Assembly: GCF_003952225.1 (NCBI RefSeq)
Contig: NZ_CP034437.1
Coordinates: 3,096,501 to 3,160,500 of the forward strand
Length of the DNA: 64,000 nt
Reading direction: 5' to 3'
From: Paenibacillus albus
Lineage (GTDB): Bacteria; Bacillota; Bacilli; Paenibacillales; Paenibacillaceae
In this document: positions 25,525 to 34,772 of the stretch, in pieces
Numbering within the stretch: position 1 is the first letter of the stretch
Layout: the number at the start of each line of letters is the position of its first letter
The notes under the pieces: generated by a model
What the model was told of the DNA's origin: nothing
Seen by the model: the letters and a program-made list of their open reading frames with translations, nothing else
The model's database searches: none
Position numbers and translations under genes: made by a program

Positions 25525-26349
25525 ATGGAAGCAATTAAAGCAACTCATATTAACGAAGCGGCAGCGTATATCAATTCCAAAATCTCAATCAAACCGGAAG
25601 TCGGCCTCATCATGGGCTCCGGTCTTGGCATTCTTGGAGACTACATAGAGAATCCGGTCACGATTCCGTATCATGATATCCCGCATTTTCCAATATCAAC
25701 GGTAGAAGGTCATGCTGGCGAGCTGCTAATCGGCACGCTCTCGGGCCGTCCGGTTGTTCTCATGCGCGGCCGTTTTCACATGTACGAAGGCTATGGTCCC
25801 GATTTGACGGCATTCCCGGTTCGCGTTATGAAAGCAATCGGCGCAGCCAAATTGATCGTGACGAATGCAGCAGGAGGCGTGAATACAAGCTATAATCCGG
25901 GGGATCTGATGCTGATCAGCGATCATATCAATTTCCAGGGTCGCAACCCGCTTGTTGGTCCGAATGATCCGGAGCTTGGCGTCCGTTTCCCGGATATGTC
26001 GCAGCCGTACAGCAAGCGTTTGCGCGAGCTGGCAGCTGGCGTGGCGAAGGAGCAAGGCTTCTCTTTGCAAGAAGGCGTGTATCTTGCTGTAATTGGTCCG
26101 TCCTATGAAACGCCAGCAGAAATTCGCATGATGCGGATTTTGGGTGCAGATGCTGTCGGGATGTCGACCGTGTCCGAGGTTATCGCGGCGAAGCATTCAG
26201 GTATGGAAGTGCTCGGCATTTCGTGCGTTAGCAACATGGCATCGGGCATTCTCGACCAACCGCTTTCGCATGATGAAGTCATGGAGACGACGGAGCGGGT
26301 GAAATCGCAGTTTCTGGGTCTTGTGCAAGGTGTCGTAACATTGCTGTAA
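25525..26349 (+). CDS. punA: Purine-nucleoside phosphorylase
   Basis: This 274-residue trimeric-type PNP splits purine nucleosides with phosphate into base and ribose 1-phosphate, the substrate of DeoB. Landmarks are GSGLGILGDYIENP (phosphate loop), GRFHMYEGY, NAAGGVN and MSTVSEVIAAKHSGM. ATG follows AAGGAGG by nine bases. It is 67 bases downstream of deoB and probably in the same transcript. Confidence 0.95.
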   Translation: MEAIKATHINEAAAYINSKISIKPEVGLIMGSGLGILGDYIENPVTIPYHDIPHFPISTVEGHAGELLIGTLSGRPVVLMRGRFHMYEGYGPDLTAFPVRVMKAIGAAKLIVTNAAGGVNTSYNPGDLMLISDHINFQGRNPLVGPNDPELGVRFPDMSQPYSKRLRELAAGVAKEQGFSLQEGVYLAVIGPSYETPAEIRMMRILGADAVGMSTVSEVIAAKHSGMEVLGISCVSNMASGILDQPLSHDEVMETTERVKSQFLGLVQGVVTLL

Positions 26350-26454
26350 TTGTAACAAAATTGTAATAATGCCCTCGACTCAATGTGACATTCTTTGTTG
26401 GCTGATCGTCGTATAATGTCCGTGAGAATCTATATAAGATAAGCGGGGATTCAC

Positions 26455-26628
26455 ATGGAAAATCTTCAGTATCAGCATCTTGAGCGGCTGCGCAGTAAGC
26501 TGGTTGCAGCAGCGCTGGACAAGGAAACCTTTCTTCATCCCGACGTCATTTTGCTCAGTCAAGCACTCGATCAGCTGATCATAAAGGTGCAGCGGGAGAA
26601 GTATAAGCGAGTGGCATCACAGAGATAA
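26455..26628 (+). CDS. Spo0E-like aspartyl-phosphate phosphatase
   Basis: This 57-residue frame starts at ATG 26455 and ends with TAA at 26626-26628. Its pattern is a helix, a loop with HPDV, then ILLSQALDQLIIKVQR, which carries the Spo0E-family signature SxxLD. Family members dephosphorylate Spo0A~P and so delay sporulation. An exact TATAAT lies at 26412-26417, suggesting its own promoter; the ribosome site (AGCGGGGAT) is moderate. It lies between punA and pdp, genes with no evident functional link. Family membership is good; whether its target is Spo0A or another regulator is open. Confidence 0.75.
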   Translation: MENLQYQHLERLRSKLVAAALDKETFLHPDVILLSQALDQLIIKVQREKYKRVASQR

Positions 26629-26676
26629 TGCAAGCATAGGTTCATATGCGGAATTGACTTAAGGAGGCTTCACGGC

Positions 26677-28005
26677 TTGCGTGCAGTAGATATTATTCAA
26701 AAGAAGCGAAACGGCGGCGTTCTTACAAAGGACGAGCTGTCATTTCTGATAGAAGGCTACAGTAAAGGGGAAATTCCAGACTATCAGCTCTCGGCCTGGG
26801 CGATGGCGGTGTATTTTCGCGGCATGAATGCGGAGGAAACTGCGCATCTGACAATGGCAATGGCGGGGTCTGGTGATCAAGTGGACCTGTCGCCGATTCA
26901 TGGTATTAAAGTAGACAAGCACAGCACTGGCGGGGTTGGGGATAAGACGAGTCTCATCATCGGGCCGCTTGTCGCGTCTTGCGGCGTTCCCGTCGCGAAG
27001 ATGTCGGGAAGAGGCCTCGGCCATACCGGCGGTACGATTGATAAGATGGAAGCGATGGAAGGCTTCCGCACGGAGCTTACGCGTGACGAGTTCATCGCAC
27101 AGGTGAACGATATTGGTCTGGCGATTATCGGACAGAGCGGCAACATGACGCCAGCCGATAAGAAGCTGTATGCACTGCGCGATGTCACCGCTACGGTAGA
27201 GTCTATTCCGCTCATCGCGAGCTCGGTCATGAGCAAGAAGATCGCTGCCGGCGCGGATGCGATTGTACTCGACGTGAAGACAGGCAGCGGCGCATTCATG
27301 AAGACGCTGGAGGACTCCGAGAAGCTCGCGCAAGCGATGGTGGAGATCGGTACGGAAGTGGGCCGCAAGACAGCCGCGCTTATTAGCGATATGGATCAGC
27401 CGCTCGGCTATGCGATTGGCAATGCGCTCGAGGTTCAGGAAGCGATCGACACGCTGCATGGACGAGGTCCGGAGGATCTGACCGCGCTCTGTATTGCGCT
27501 GAGCTCGCATATGGTTGTGCTCGGCGGAGAGGCAAGCAGCCTCGAAGAAGCGGAAGCATTGCTTCGCGCGAAGCTTGAGTCTGGCGCTGCGCTGGCGAAA
27601 TTCAAAGCGTTCGTCGAAGCACAAGGGGGCAATCCGGCTGTTGCGGACGATCCGATGCTGCTTCCGCAGGCGCCGTTTGTCCTTGAGGTGAAGTCGACGC
27701 AGGACGGCTACGTGCAGGCCATTCAAGCGGAAGAGCTCGGTCTCGCCGCGATGCTGCTCGGCGCGGGCCGTGCGACCAAGGAGTCGGTCATCGACTTCGC
27801 GGTAGGCGTCACGATGAAGCGCAAGGTCGGCGACAAAGTGAACGAGGGCGACACGCTCGCGCTTCTGCATGTTCGTGAGGAGAATGCTGCGACGAGCGAG
27901 GTTGCGGAGCGGGTGCGCACCGCCTACACGTTCTCAAGCGAACCGGTTAAGCCGTCGCCTCTGCTGCTTTCCGTCGTGACGGAGAACGGCGTGAAGCGGT
28001 TCTAA
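26677..28005 (+). CDS. pdp: Pyrimidine-nucleoside phosphorylase
   Basis: This 442-residue enzyme cleaves uridine, thymidine and deoxyuridine with phosphate. Signature [19 protein letters not shown] and phosphate/K+ site [13 protein letters not shown] are present, with the C-terminal alpha/beta domain that includes GATKES-type and HVREEN segments. TTG start nine bases after AAGGAGG (26661-26667). It completes the deoB-punA-pdp salvage set. Confidence 0.94.
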   Translation: MRAVDIIQKKRNGGVLTKDELSFLIEGYSKGEIPDYQLSAWAMAVYFRGMNAEETAHLTMAMAGSGDQVDLSPIHGIKVDKHSTGGVGDKTSLIIGPLVASCGVPVAKMSGRGLGHTGGTIDKMEAMEGFRTELTRDEFIAQVNDIGLAIIGQSGNMTPADKKLYALRDVTATVESIPLIASSVMSKKIAAGADAIVLDVKTGSGAFMKTLEDSEKLAQAMVEIGTEVGRKTAALISDMDQPLGYAIGNALEVQEAIDTLHGRGPEDLTALCIALSSHMVVLGGEASSLEEAEALLRAKLESGAALAKFKAFVEAQGGNPAVADDPMLLPQAPFVLEVKSTQDGYVQAIQAEELGLAAMLLGAGRATKESVIDFAVGVTMKRKVGDKVNEGDTLALLHVREENAATSEVAERVRTAYTFSSEPVKPSPLLLSVVTENGVKRF

Positions 28006-28017
28006 CGTTTATAAGAA

Positions 28018-28065
28018 GGAAGTCCAACCACAGTCCCTTGGGGAGCTGCTGGTTGGGCTTTTTTG
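28018..28065 (+). terminator. Terminator of pdp
   Basis: AAGTCCAACCA (28020-28030) pairs with TGGTTGGGCTT (28050-28060), followed by T to 28064. Confidence 0.82.
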
Positions 28066-28078
28066 TATGTTCACATCT

Positions 28079-28265
28079 GCTAACGAACCGTAAACACCTT
28101 ATTCGTCCCAAAGTAGCGATCATGAAATTGTTACGAATCTCAGAAACGCTATTCACTGCTTTGGCGTCCGAAAGTAGTTGATTTCATCCAGATAGGGTTT
28201 CTACGATTCGTTACATTCCAGAAACGGGTCAAATGTGCGGAATAAGGCTTTTGGAGTTCGTTAGC
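28079..28265. repeat. Cluster of degenerate ~25-base repeats in both orientations
   Basis: Units similar to G-TTACGAATCGTAGAAACGCTATTC occur forward at 28079-28104, 28130-28154 and 28210-28234, and inverted at 28191-28214 and 28240-28265. The outermost two form inverted ends (GCTAACGAAC, 8 bases, CCTTATTC), so the block is a 187-bp element with imperfect terminal inverted repeats. No coding capacity is apparent. Confidence 0.65.
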
Positions 28266-28341
28266 GTCGGCACGCAGTTAGCGAGAGTGGGGAAGTTCCC
28301 TTCCCTAAAGAGTGCCGCGAAGCCAGCTCTCTCGGGAACCA

Positions 28342-28379
28342 AGTGGCATTTCAGGACATCCGCCTGAAATGCCATTTTG
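28342..28379. terminator. Strong orphan hairpin
   Basis: TGGCATTTCAGG (28344-28355) and CCTGAAATGCCA (28363-28374) form a perfect 12-bp stem followed by four T. It looks like a terminator but no gene ends here. Confidence 0.4.
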
Positions 28380-28387
28380 CTCTCTCC

Positions 28388-28587
28388 ATTATTCCAGCGA
28401 GGAGCGGAGAAGTCGAATGATTCTGGAGAAGCGGCAGCGTTCGCCTTTGTATTCGGATTCCAACTATGTCTAAGTTGTTCAGGGAATCCGAATATAACAG
28501 CGATCGAAAGAACATTCGACTGCGAAGCGGAGCAACGCTCGATTTTCCACAGTTGTTTCGCTTTTATAGCTACCTAACTGGAATAAT
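28388..28587. repeat. 200-bp nested palindromic element
   Basis: Outer ends ATTATTCCAG (28388-28397) and CTGGAATAAT (28578-28587) are perfect inverted repeats. Inside are AGTCGAATG (28411-28419)/CATTCGACT (28513-28521) and TATTCGGATTCC (28450-28461)/GGAATCCGAATA (28483-28494). Three nested perfect stems with no gene suggest a non-autonomous mobile element or a structured RNA. Confidence 0.6.
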
Positions 28588-28668
28588 TTCCCCTTCGTTC
28601 GTCCACACTAGGAATGGAGATTTTAGCCGAGCCTCGGCTTGACTTACCATTCAGGAGGAGAACAACCT

Positions 28669-29859
28669 ATGAACAGCAAATGGAAACAACTGCTCGTTAT
28701 TAGCATAACGGCGATGATGGTTTTGTCCGCACCGGCAGTAAGCTGGGCGAAAGAAGGGGCTGCACCGAATACGGCACCGTCCGCGAGTGCGGATCTGGCT
28801 CCGTCAGCACGATCAGCAATTCTAATGGATGCTGACAGTGGAACGATTATTTATGAGAAGAACAGCCATGCGGCACTCCCGCCGGCGAGCATAACGAAAG
28901 TCATGACGATGCTGCTCATTATGGAGGCGCTTGACCAGGGCCGCATCAAGCTGACGGATAAGGTAGCTGCAAGTGAATATGCCGCTTCTATGGGCGGTTC
29001 GCAGATTTTCCTCGAGCCGGGCGAACAGATGAGTGTCGATGAGATGCTGAAGGGTATCGCACTCGCATCAGGCAATGACGCGTCCGTTGCCATGGCGGAG
29101 AAGATCGCAGGGACCGAGTCTGCTTTCGTCGATATGATGAATAAGCGAGCACAGGAGCTAGGGCTGAAGAATACCCATTTTGCCAACTGTAACGGTTTGC
29201 CTGCGGCGGAGCACTATTCATCCGCACATGATATTGCCGTGATGTCTCGCGAGCTTCTCAAGCATAGCGAAATTACGAAATATACAGGCATGTATCAGGA
29301 CTATCTTCGCAAATCGAGCGAGAAGCCGTTCTGGCTTGTGAATACGAATAAGCTGGTTCGATTCTACTCAGGAGCAGACGGCCTGAAGACGGGCTTCACG
29401 AACGAAGCGAGATTCTGTCTCACAGCGACAGCGCGCCGTGACAATCTGCGGGTCATCGCGGTTGTAATGGGAGAGCCGAACACGAAGACTCGCAACGCGG
29501 AAGTGTCCCAAATGTTCGATTATTCGTTCGCCCAATATATGAATCATACGATATTCAAAAAAGGTGACACGATGGGCACCGTCCAAGTTGTAAAAGGCGT
29601 GCAGCCAGCGATTGAGCTGAAGGCGAAGCATTCCTACAGCGTGCTCCTGAAGAAGGGCAGCTCCGTGAAGGATATTCGTTACGAGCTGCAGCTGAATCCC
29701 CTCAAGGCACCGATAACAATCAACGAACCGATCGGCAAGCTTATCGTCTTCCAAGGCGATCAGGTGCTGACGGAGTTCGCAGTGGATTCACCGGCATCTG
29801 TGAAGAAGGCAGGCTGGTGGACGCTGTTCAAACGGTCCTGCGGCAGCCTGTTCTCGTAA
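28669..29859 (+). CDS. dacF: D-alanyl-D-alanine carboxypeptidase DacF
   Basis: This is a penicillin-binding protein of the S11 family that trims peptidoglycan stem peptides. In Bacillus DacF is made in the forespore and lowers cortex cross-linking together with DacB. Signal peptide at residues 1-27 (LLVISITAMMVLSAPAVSWA). Active-site motifs are SITK, SGN (ALASGND) and KTG (DGLKTGF). A C-terminal PBP5-like beta domain ends in an amphipathic tail (TLFKRSCGSLF) for membrane binding. ATG 28669, eight bases after AGGAGGAG. It directly precedes spoIIAA, as in Bacillus. 396 residues. Confidence 0.93.
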   Translation: MNSKWKQLLVISITAMMVLSAPAVSWAKEGAAPNTAPSASADLAPSARSAILMDADSGTIIYEKNSHAALPPASITKVMTMLLIMEALDQGRIKLTDKVAASEYAASMGGSQIFLEPGEQMSVDEMLKGIALASGNDASVAMAEKIAGTESAFVDMMNKRAQELGLKNTHFANCNGLPAAEHYSSAHDIAVMSRELLKHSEITKYTGMYQDYLRKSSEKPFWLVNTNKLVRFYSGADGLKTGFTNEARFCLTATARRDNLRVIAVVMGEPNTKTRNAEVSQMFDYSFAQYMNHTIFKKGDTMGTVQVVKGVQPAIELKAKHSYSVLLKKGSSVKDIRYELQLNPLKAPITINEPIGKLIVFQGDQVLTEFAVDSPASVKKAGWWTLFKRSCGSLFS

Positions 29860-29940
29860 GCCGCACCATATACAAAATCTGCAGAGTTCAAGCGTATTTT
29901 GTCTGCTCATAGCACTCTTCTTCTAGTTTTGTCGGGGGGC

Positions 29941-29968
29941 AGGAAAAGGCAGCGGGTATGTAGAAAAC
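29941..29968 (+). promoter_or_regulatory. Candidate sigma-H promoter of the spoIIA operon
   Basis: AGGAAAA (29941-29947) and AGAAAAC (29962-29968) are 14 bases apart, much like the pair before spo0A. In Bacillus spoIIA is read by sigma-H and activated by Spo0A~P. A weak 0A-like TGTCGGG lies at 29930-29936. Confidence 0.45.
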
Positions 29969-30030
29969 CTTGTTCAACACTAACCTATCCCTCGCTATGC
30001 GAACGCAAACTAAGATTAGGAGTGAACAAG

Positions 30031-30384
30031 ATGAGTCTGCAGGTTGAATTAGAGCATTACCGAAATGTGCTCATTGTCAGACTGCGAGGAGAGCTTGACC
30101 ATCACACAGCCGACGTCGTTCGGTTCAAGATGGAGGAAGCCATTCTGCGCGGCAATAGCGCCCATGTCATTCTTAGCTTGAAGGAACTTCTGTTTATGGA
30201 CAGCTCCGGACTTGGTGTCATTCTCGGCCGCTACAAGCAGCTGAAGGCCAAGGGCGGCAAAATGGTCGTCTGCGACGTGAATCAGAGCGTCCACCGATTG
30301 TTCGAGCTGTCAGGTTTGTTTAAAATATTGCCGATTCACGATAACGAGCGGCTCGCGCTCACAAGTTTGGAGGTCGTTTCATGA
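30031..30384 (+). CDS. spoIIAA: Anti-anti-sigma factor SpoIIAA
   Basis: This 117-residue STAS-domain protein frees sigma-F by binding SpoIIAB in the forespore. The phosphorylated serine is Ser58 in [16 protein letters not shown], the same position as in Bacillus. ATG 30031 follows TTAGGAGTGA. Its stop overlaps the spoIIAB start by four bases (ATGA), coupling synthesis of the antagonists. Confidence 0.96.
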   Translation: MSLQVELEHYRNVLIVRLRGELDHHTADVVRFKMEEAILRGNSAHVILSLKELLFMDSSGLGVILGRYKQLKAKGGKMVVCDVNQSVHRLFELSGLFKILPIHDNERLALTSLEVVS

Positions 30385-30827
30385 ACGGAAGAAATGAGAT
30401 GACACTTACGTTCTCCGCCCGTTCGGAGAATGAAGCGTTTGCGCGTGTTGCGGTAGCGGCTTTCGTCTCTCAGCTGGACCCGACGCTGGAGGAGCTTAAC
30501 GACCTGAAGACAGCAATTTCCGAAGCGGTAACCAATGCGATCATCCATGGCTACGACAGCGACCCTAGCGGCATGGTCACCATCGAAGGTCTGATTGAAG
30601 GCGATACGGTAACGATTATCGTCAAAGATCAAGGCCGCGGAATAGAAGATTTGGACTTGGCGCGTCAACCGCTTTATACGTCAAAGCCTGAGATGGAGCG
30701 CTCCGGTATGGGCTTTACCATTATGGAGAACTTTATGGACGACTTCGACGTACACAGCCAGCCGGGCAATGGGACGTCCATTGCGATGACGAAGCGCATC
30801 GAATCGAAAAAAGCGCTCTTCAATTAG
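30381..30827 (+). CDS. spoIIAB: Anti-sigma F factor and serine kinase SpoIIAB
   Basis: This 148-residue GHKL-type kinase holds sigma-F inactive and phosphorylates SpoIIAA. The N box is [15 protein letters not shown], the G1 box [10 protein letters not shown] and the G2 box [15 protein letters not shown]. Overlap of four bases with spoIIAA and a 20-base gap to sigF fit the conserved three-gene operon. The starts agree with the Bacillus length (146). Confidence 0.96.
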   Translation: MNGRNEMTLTFSARSENEAFARVAVAAFVSQLDPTLEELNDLKTAISEAVTNAIIHGYDSDPSGMVTIEGLIEGDTVTIIVKDQGRGIEDLDLARQPLYTSKPEMERSGMGFTIMENFMDDFDVHSQPGNGTSIAMTKRIESKKALFN

Positions 30828-30847
30828 GCGCATAGGGGTTGGACCGC

Positions 30848-31603
30848 ATGGATGTCAATATGAAACAATCGGCGCAGCCTTATTTGGATGATTCGGAAGT
30901 CAAGCGGTTAATAGCGCTGAGTCAATCCGGAGATACGCTGGCGCGTGATACACTCGTACAATGCAATATCCGGCTCGTTTGGTCTGTCGTCCAGCGGTTT
31001 ATGGGGCGAGGCTACGAGCCGGAGGATTTGTTCCAGATCGGCTGCATCGGGCTGCTCAAGTCCGTCGATAAGTTCGATCTGTCCTACGAGGTCAAGTTCT
31101 CTACCTATGCGGTGCCGATGATTATCGGAGAGATCCAGCGCTTCCTGCGAGACGATGGCACTCTTAAGGTCAGCCGCTCCCTGAAGGAAACAGCTAACAA
31201 AGTGCGCAAGACGAAGGACGAGCTATCCAAGGTTCTTGGCAGGCTACCGACGATCAAGGAAGTAGCGGAGCGGCTCGGCATAACACCCGAGGATGTCGTC
31301 TTCGCGCAAGAAGCGAATAAGCCGCCGACATCGATTCACGAGACGGTGTTCGAGAACGACGGCGATCCGATTACGCTGATGGATCAAATCGCGGACGATT
31401 CCCAGGAGCGCTGGTTCGACAAGCTGGCGCTGAACGAAGCGATCGGCGGTTTATCCGAGCGGGAGCGGCTTATCGTCTTCCTGCGCTATTACCGCGACCA
31501 GACCCAGTCCGAGGTCGCTGCGAGGCTTGGGATATCGCAAGTACAGGTGTCCCGGCTGGAGAAAAAAATATTGCAGCTCATTCGCAACCAGATTGCGCAG
31601 TGA
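30848..31603 (+). CDS. sigF: RNA polymerase sigma factor SigF
   Basis: Sigma-F is the first forespore-specific sigma factor. Region 2 includes YEPEDLFQIGCIGLLKSVDK and FSTYAVPMIIGEIQRFLRDD, region 3 KVSRSLKETANKVRK and region 4 LSERERLIVFLRYYRDQTQSE with the helix-turn-helix GISQVQVSRLEKKIL. 251 residues. ATG 30848 is preferred, nine bases after AGGGG; TTG 30839 touches that site. It is last gene of the spoIIA operon, followed by a terminator. Confidence 0.96.
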   Translation: MDVNMKQSAQPYLDDSEVKRLIALSQSGDTLARDTLVQCNIRLVWSVVQRFMGRGYEPEDLFQIGCIGLLKSVDKFDLSYEVKFSTYAVPMIIGEIQRFLRDDGTLKVSRSLKETANKVRKTKDELSKVLGRLPTIKEVAERLGITPEDVVFAQEANKPPTSIHETVFENDGDPITLMDQIADDSQERWFDKLALNEAIGGLSERERLIVFLRYYRDQTQSEVAARLGISQVQVSRLEKKILQLIRNQIAQ

Positions 31604-31639
31604 CTGCAGCGGCACAAACCGCAATACAAGCTCCATGCA

Positions 31640-31677
31640 AAGCCAGATCGCCCCTCGCGGCGATTTGGCTTTTTTTG
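31640..31677 (+). terminator. Terminator of the spoIIA operon
   Basis: AGCCAGATCGCC (31641-31652) pairs with GGCGATTTGGCT (31659-31670), followed by a T run to 31676. Confidence 0.85.
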
Positions 31678-31753
31678 CTGCGTTTGCTCTGATTATCCTA
31701 ACGCTCCTTTAATCATACTAACGAGGAAATGAACCAAGTCAGGGGGAGAGCGG

Positions 31754-32437
31754 ATGAATGAGGGTCAGCCATCCTGTCTCTATTTGCGGCTGCGCAAGCG
31801 AGTAGGAATCAGACCTGGCGAGCATGTGACGCTCGGACGGGCCGCCCGCTTATTTTCCAGTGATTCCGCCCTTGAGAAGCAGATGGAATCGCTTGTGCTT
31901 CATCGTCATCGGCAGCAGGACGGCAACCGAGTCGTCATCGATTTGCTCCAAATCGTGAAGATGATCCGGGACGCAGTCCCAGGTACGGTTGTCGATTCTT
32001 ATGGTGATCCGCAGGTACTCGTTATTGTCGCCGATGAACCTCGCAAGCCTCGTCTATGGGTGCTAATGTTAGCTTGGCTGCTGCTGTTCTTCGGTGCAGG
32101 ACTTGCGATTATGAATTTCCACACGGATGTCAATATGAAGGATGTCCATACTCGCATCACGGAGCTTGTGACGGGCCGAAAGATCGAGCATCCGTTATGG
32201 TTCCAGGTGCCTTATTCGATCGGCATTGGCGCCGGAATGCTGGTGTTCTTTAATCATCTGTTTCGAAAAAGATTCAACGAGGAGCCTAACCCGCTCGAGG
32301 TTGAGCTGTACATGTACGAAGAGAACGTCAACGCTTACGTCATCGCGGATGAGATGCGCAAGAAGAGCGAGCCGAATGAACCGCAATCGCCGAAGCACAG
32401 TAAACAAGAGCAGGAAACGGGTATAGACGATGGTTAG
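31754..32437 (+). CDS. spoVAA: Stage V sporulation protein AA
   Basis: This 227-residue membrane protein is one of the SpoVA set that moves dipicolinic acid into the forespore and out at germination. Residues 1-95 are a soluble domain; two transmembrane helices follow (WVLMLAWLLLFFGAGLAIM and a later one near 160-178), and the tail is charged. Matches SpoVAA by position after sigF and by VNMKDVHTRITE. It overlaps spoVAB by eight bases. Confidence 0.88.
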   Translation: MNEGQPSCLYLRLRKRVGIRPGEHVTLGRAARLFSSDSALEKQMESLVLHRHRQQDGNRVVIDLLQIVKMIRDAVPGTVVDSYGDPQVLVIVADEPRKPRLWVLMLAWLLLFFGAGLAIMNFHTDVNMKDVHTRITELVTGRKIEHPLWFQVPYSIGIGAGMLVFFNHLFRKRFNEEPNPLEVELYMYEENVNAYVIADEMRKKSEPNEPQSPKHSKQEQETGIDDG

Positions 32438-32876
32438 GATGATCGCCGCAGATCTGTTCGTTGCTGTACTCGGCTTCGCCGGCGGTCTCGGCGTCGGAAG
32501 TGCGTTCGTGGCGCTCTTGATTGTGCTGGACATCATTCCAAGGCTCGCGCAAATTGCTTATGCATTCCGCAAGTCGATCTGGTTTGAGACTGCGGTGATG
32601 AGCGGAGCGGTCTTCTGGTCGCTGGCGGACTTCCTCGAATGGCGGCTATGGCTGCCAAGAACGGTGACGCTTGCGATCATTGGAACCTTTGACGGCATAT
32701 TCGTCGGCATGCTCGGCGCCGCGCTGACCGAGGTCATGAACGTGCTGCCGATTCTTGCAAAGCGGATGCGTCTGAGCCGCTATATGGTCGGCCTCGTCAT
32801 GGCGATGGTGCTTGGGAAAGTAACTGGTTCGCTGTTCGATTGGCTCGTTTTCCAATGGTTGGATGATGGATCGTAA
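32430..32876 (+). CDS. spoVAB: Stage V sporulation protein AB
   Basis: This 148-residue protein with about four transmembrane helices has the SpoVAB features GFAGGLGVGSAFVALLIVL and IGTFDGIFVGMLGAALTEV. The start overlaps the end of spoVAA by eight bases, so the pair is translationally coupled. In Bacillus the next genes would be spoVAC, AD, AEb and AEa; here they are absent and spoVAF follows directly, so those genes must be elsewhere if present. Confidence 0.9.
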   Translation: MVRMIAADLFVAVLGFAGGLGVGSAFVALLIVLDIIPRLAQIAYAFRKSIWFETAVMSGAVFWSLADFLEWRLWLPRTVTLAIIGTFDGIFVGMLGAALTEVMNVLPILAKRMRLSRYMVGLVMAMVLGKVTGSLFDWLVFQWLDDGS

Positions 32877-32911
32877 GTAGAAGGATTGTTTTGATGAAAG
32901 GATGATATCGT

Positions 32912-34635
32912 ATGACGGATCGCGATAAGAACGGGGAAGAGCAATCCGGTTCTTCGTTCAAGAAGCCGGTGCACGTATTCTGGTACGATGAGCACGGCGA
33001 GAATAAATTGGGGGAGGATGGTGCCGGAGCAGAGAAGCTGGCAAGGGACAGAGCGGGGGCCAAGCAGAGGGCCAAGAGAAAATTCTGTTCACTGAACCGC
33101 CTTTCGATGAGTCGGAGCAGCCGATCATCAGCCATTATAAACAGCCTAAGAAGCAGCAGCAGGAGAAAGCGATCAAGCCGATACCAAGCAAGATTGATGA
33201 TGTTATCGCGAAGCTGGTGGAGGATGTCGGCTATAAAACAAGCTTTGACATTGTCGTTCGCGAGATGACGTTTGGCGACAGGCGGACTGCATTCTACTTC
33301 ATGAATGGATTCGCCAAAGATACGGTTCTAACCGAAGTTCTCAAGCGGCTTACGTTCTTGGAGAATGATAGTCTGTCTTCAGATGCGCTTCACTCGTTCT
33401 TCGATATTTATGTCCCGGCGATTCAAGTCGTGAAGGAGCAGGATTGGGACAATGTAATGACCAATGTCCTCTCTGGCGGCACCGCGATGTTCATCGACGG
33501 CGAGGCGACGGCAATTCTGATCGATGCCAAAGCATTCCCTGCCCGTAATCCGGAGGAGCCTACCCTTGAGCGCGTAGTCCGCGGTTCTCGCGACGGGTTC
33601 GTGGAGACCATGTTGACCAACGTTACCTTAGTGCGCCGCAGGCTGCGGGATAAGCAGCTCCGCTACGAAATTATGCGTGTCGGCGACCGAACGCAGACGG
33701 ATATCTGCATTGCATACATTGATGACATTGTCGATAAAGAGCTGCTGCAATCGCTCAAGGATAAAATCAAGCTGATCAAGATAGACGGTCTCCCGCTTGC
33801 GGATAAGCAGCTGGAGGAAGCGACGGTGAAGCGCGGATGGAATCCCTATCCGCTGGTCCGCTATTCCGAACGTCCGGATACGGTAGCCGTTAATCTCATG
33901 GAAGGGCATATTGCGCTCTTCGTGGATACGACGCCGAGTGTTATGATTCTGCCGACGACATTCTTTGATTTGATCCAGCATGCCGAGGAGAACCGTCAGA
34001 CCCCTTTTATTGGCACGTACTTGCGCTGGGTCCGATTTGCTGGCATCATGATGTCCTTGTTCCTGCTGCCACTGTGGTTTCTGTTCACGCTGCGACCAGA
34101 GCTCAAGCCTCCGGGCTTAAGCTTCATCGGCGCACAGCAGGCGGGCAAAATTCCGATGGTCGCCCAGTTCCTGCTTGCTGAATTCGGGGTCGATCTGCTT
34201 CGAATGGCAGCGATCCATACGCCATCTCCGCTCGTCACCGCAATGTCGTTGATGTCCGCGATCTTGATTGGTGACATTGCCGTCAAGACGGGACTGTTCG
34301 TCAACGAAGTGGTGCTTTACATGGCGATCTCAGCGATTGGGATGTTCGCTACGCCGAGCTATGAGCTTGGGCTCGCCAACCGGATCGTGAGGCTGCTGCT
34401 TATTGTGACGGTTGCTCTCTTCAAGGTCCCCGGATTCATGATTGCGACGACAGCGTTCGTCATCTACTTGACTCTGATGCGCTCGTTCAACCGCCCGTAC
34501 ATGTGGCCATTCATTCCGTTCGATATCAAAGCGCTGATGAGCATTTTCATTCGTGTTCCGGTGCTGTCAAACCGTACAAGGCCGAATTATCTGAAGCCGC
34601 AGCAGCGTGACCGTCTGCCTAACGAGGAGCATTGA
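32912..34635 (+). CDS. spoVAF: SpoVAF (GerA-family germination membrane protein), frame broken
   Basis: SpoVAF resembles germinant-receptor A subunits: a long soluble domain, then about five membrane helices (for example WVRFAGIMMSLFLLPLWFLF). The start ATG 32912 with GAAAGGATGA reads MTDRDKNGEEQSG ... HVFWYDEHGENKL. It then runs into nonsense and stops at 33268. The next frame, entered near 33010-33090, continues as KILFTEPPFDESEQPIISHY ... and stays open to 34635 with full SpoVAF character (MTFGDRRTAFYFMNGFA). One added base in GGGGG (33055-33059) or AAAA (33079-33082) would restore about 574 residues. Without it, only GTG 33217 could serve as an internal start and the first 100 residues would be lost. 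Confidence 0.85.
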
Positions 34636-34772
34636 TTTAGAATCACGCTACAAAAAATACAAATCAAATGTGAAATTATCCATTTCGGGGACGAATCGAA
34701 TGCGCTATACTGATGTTAAATGGTGCAAACATTTATGATTGGTATAGCCAGGAGAACTCGGAGGGGAAATAT

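Noticed and set aside
28344-28378. Orphan hairpin as a terminator of an unseen gene between pdp and dacF
   Set aside because: No frame with a ribosome site precedes it on either strand; listed only as a hairpin.
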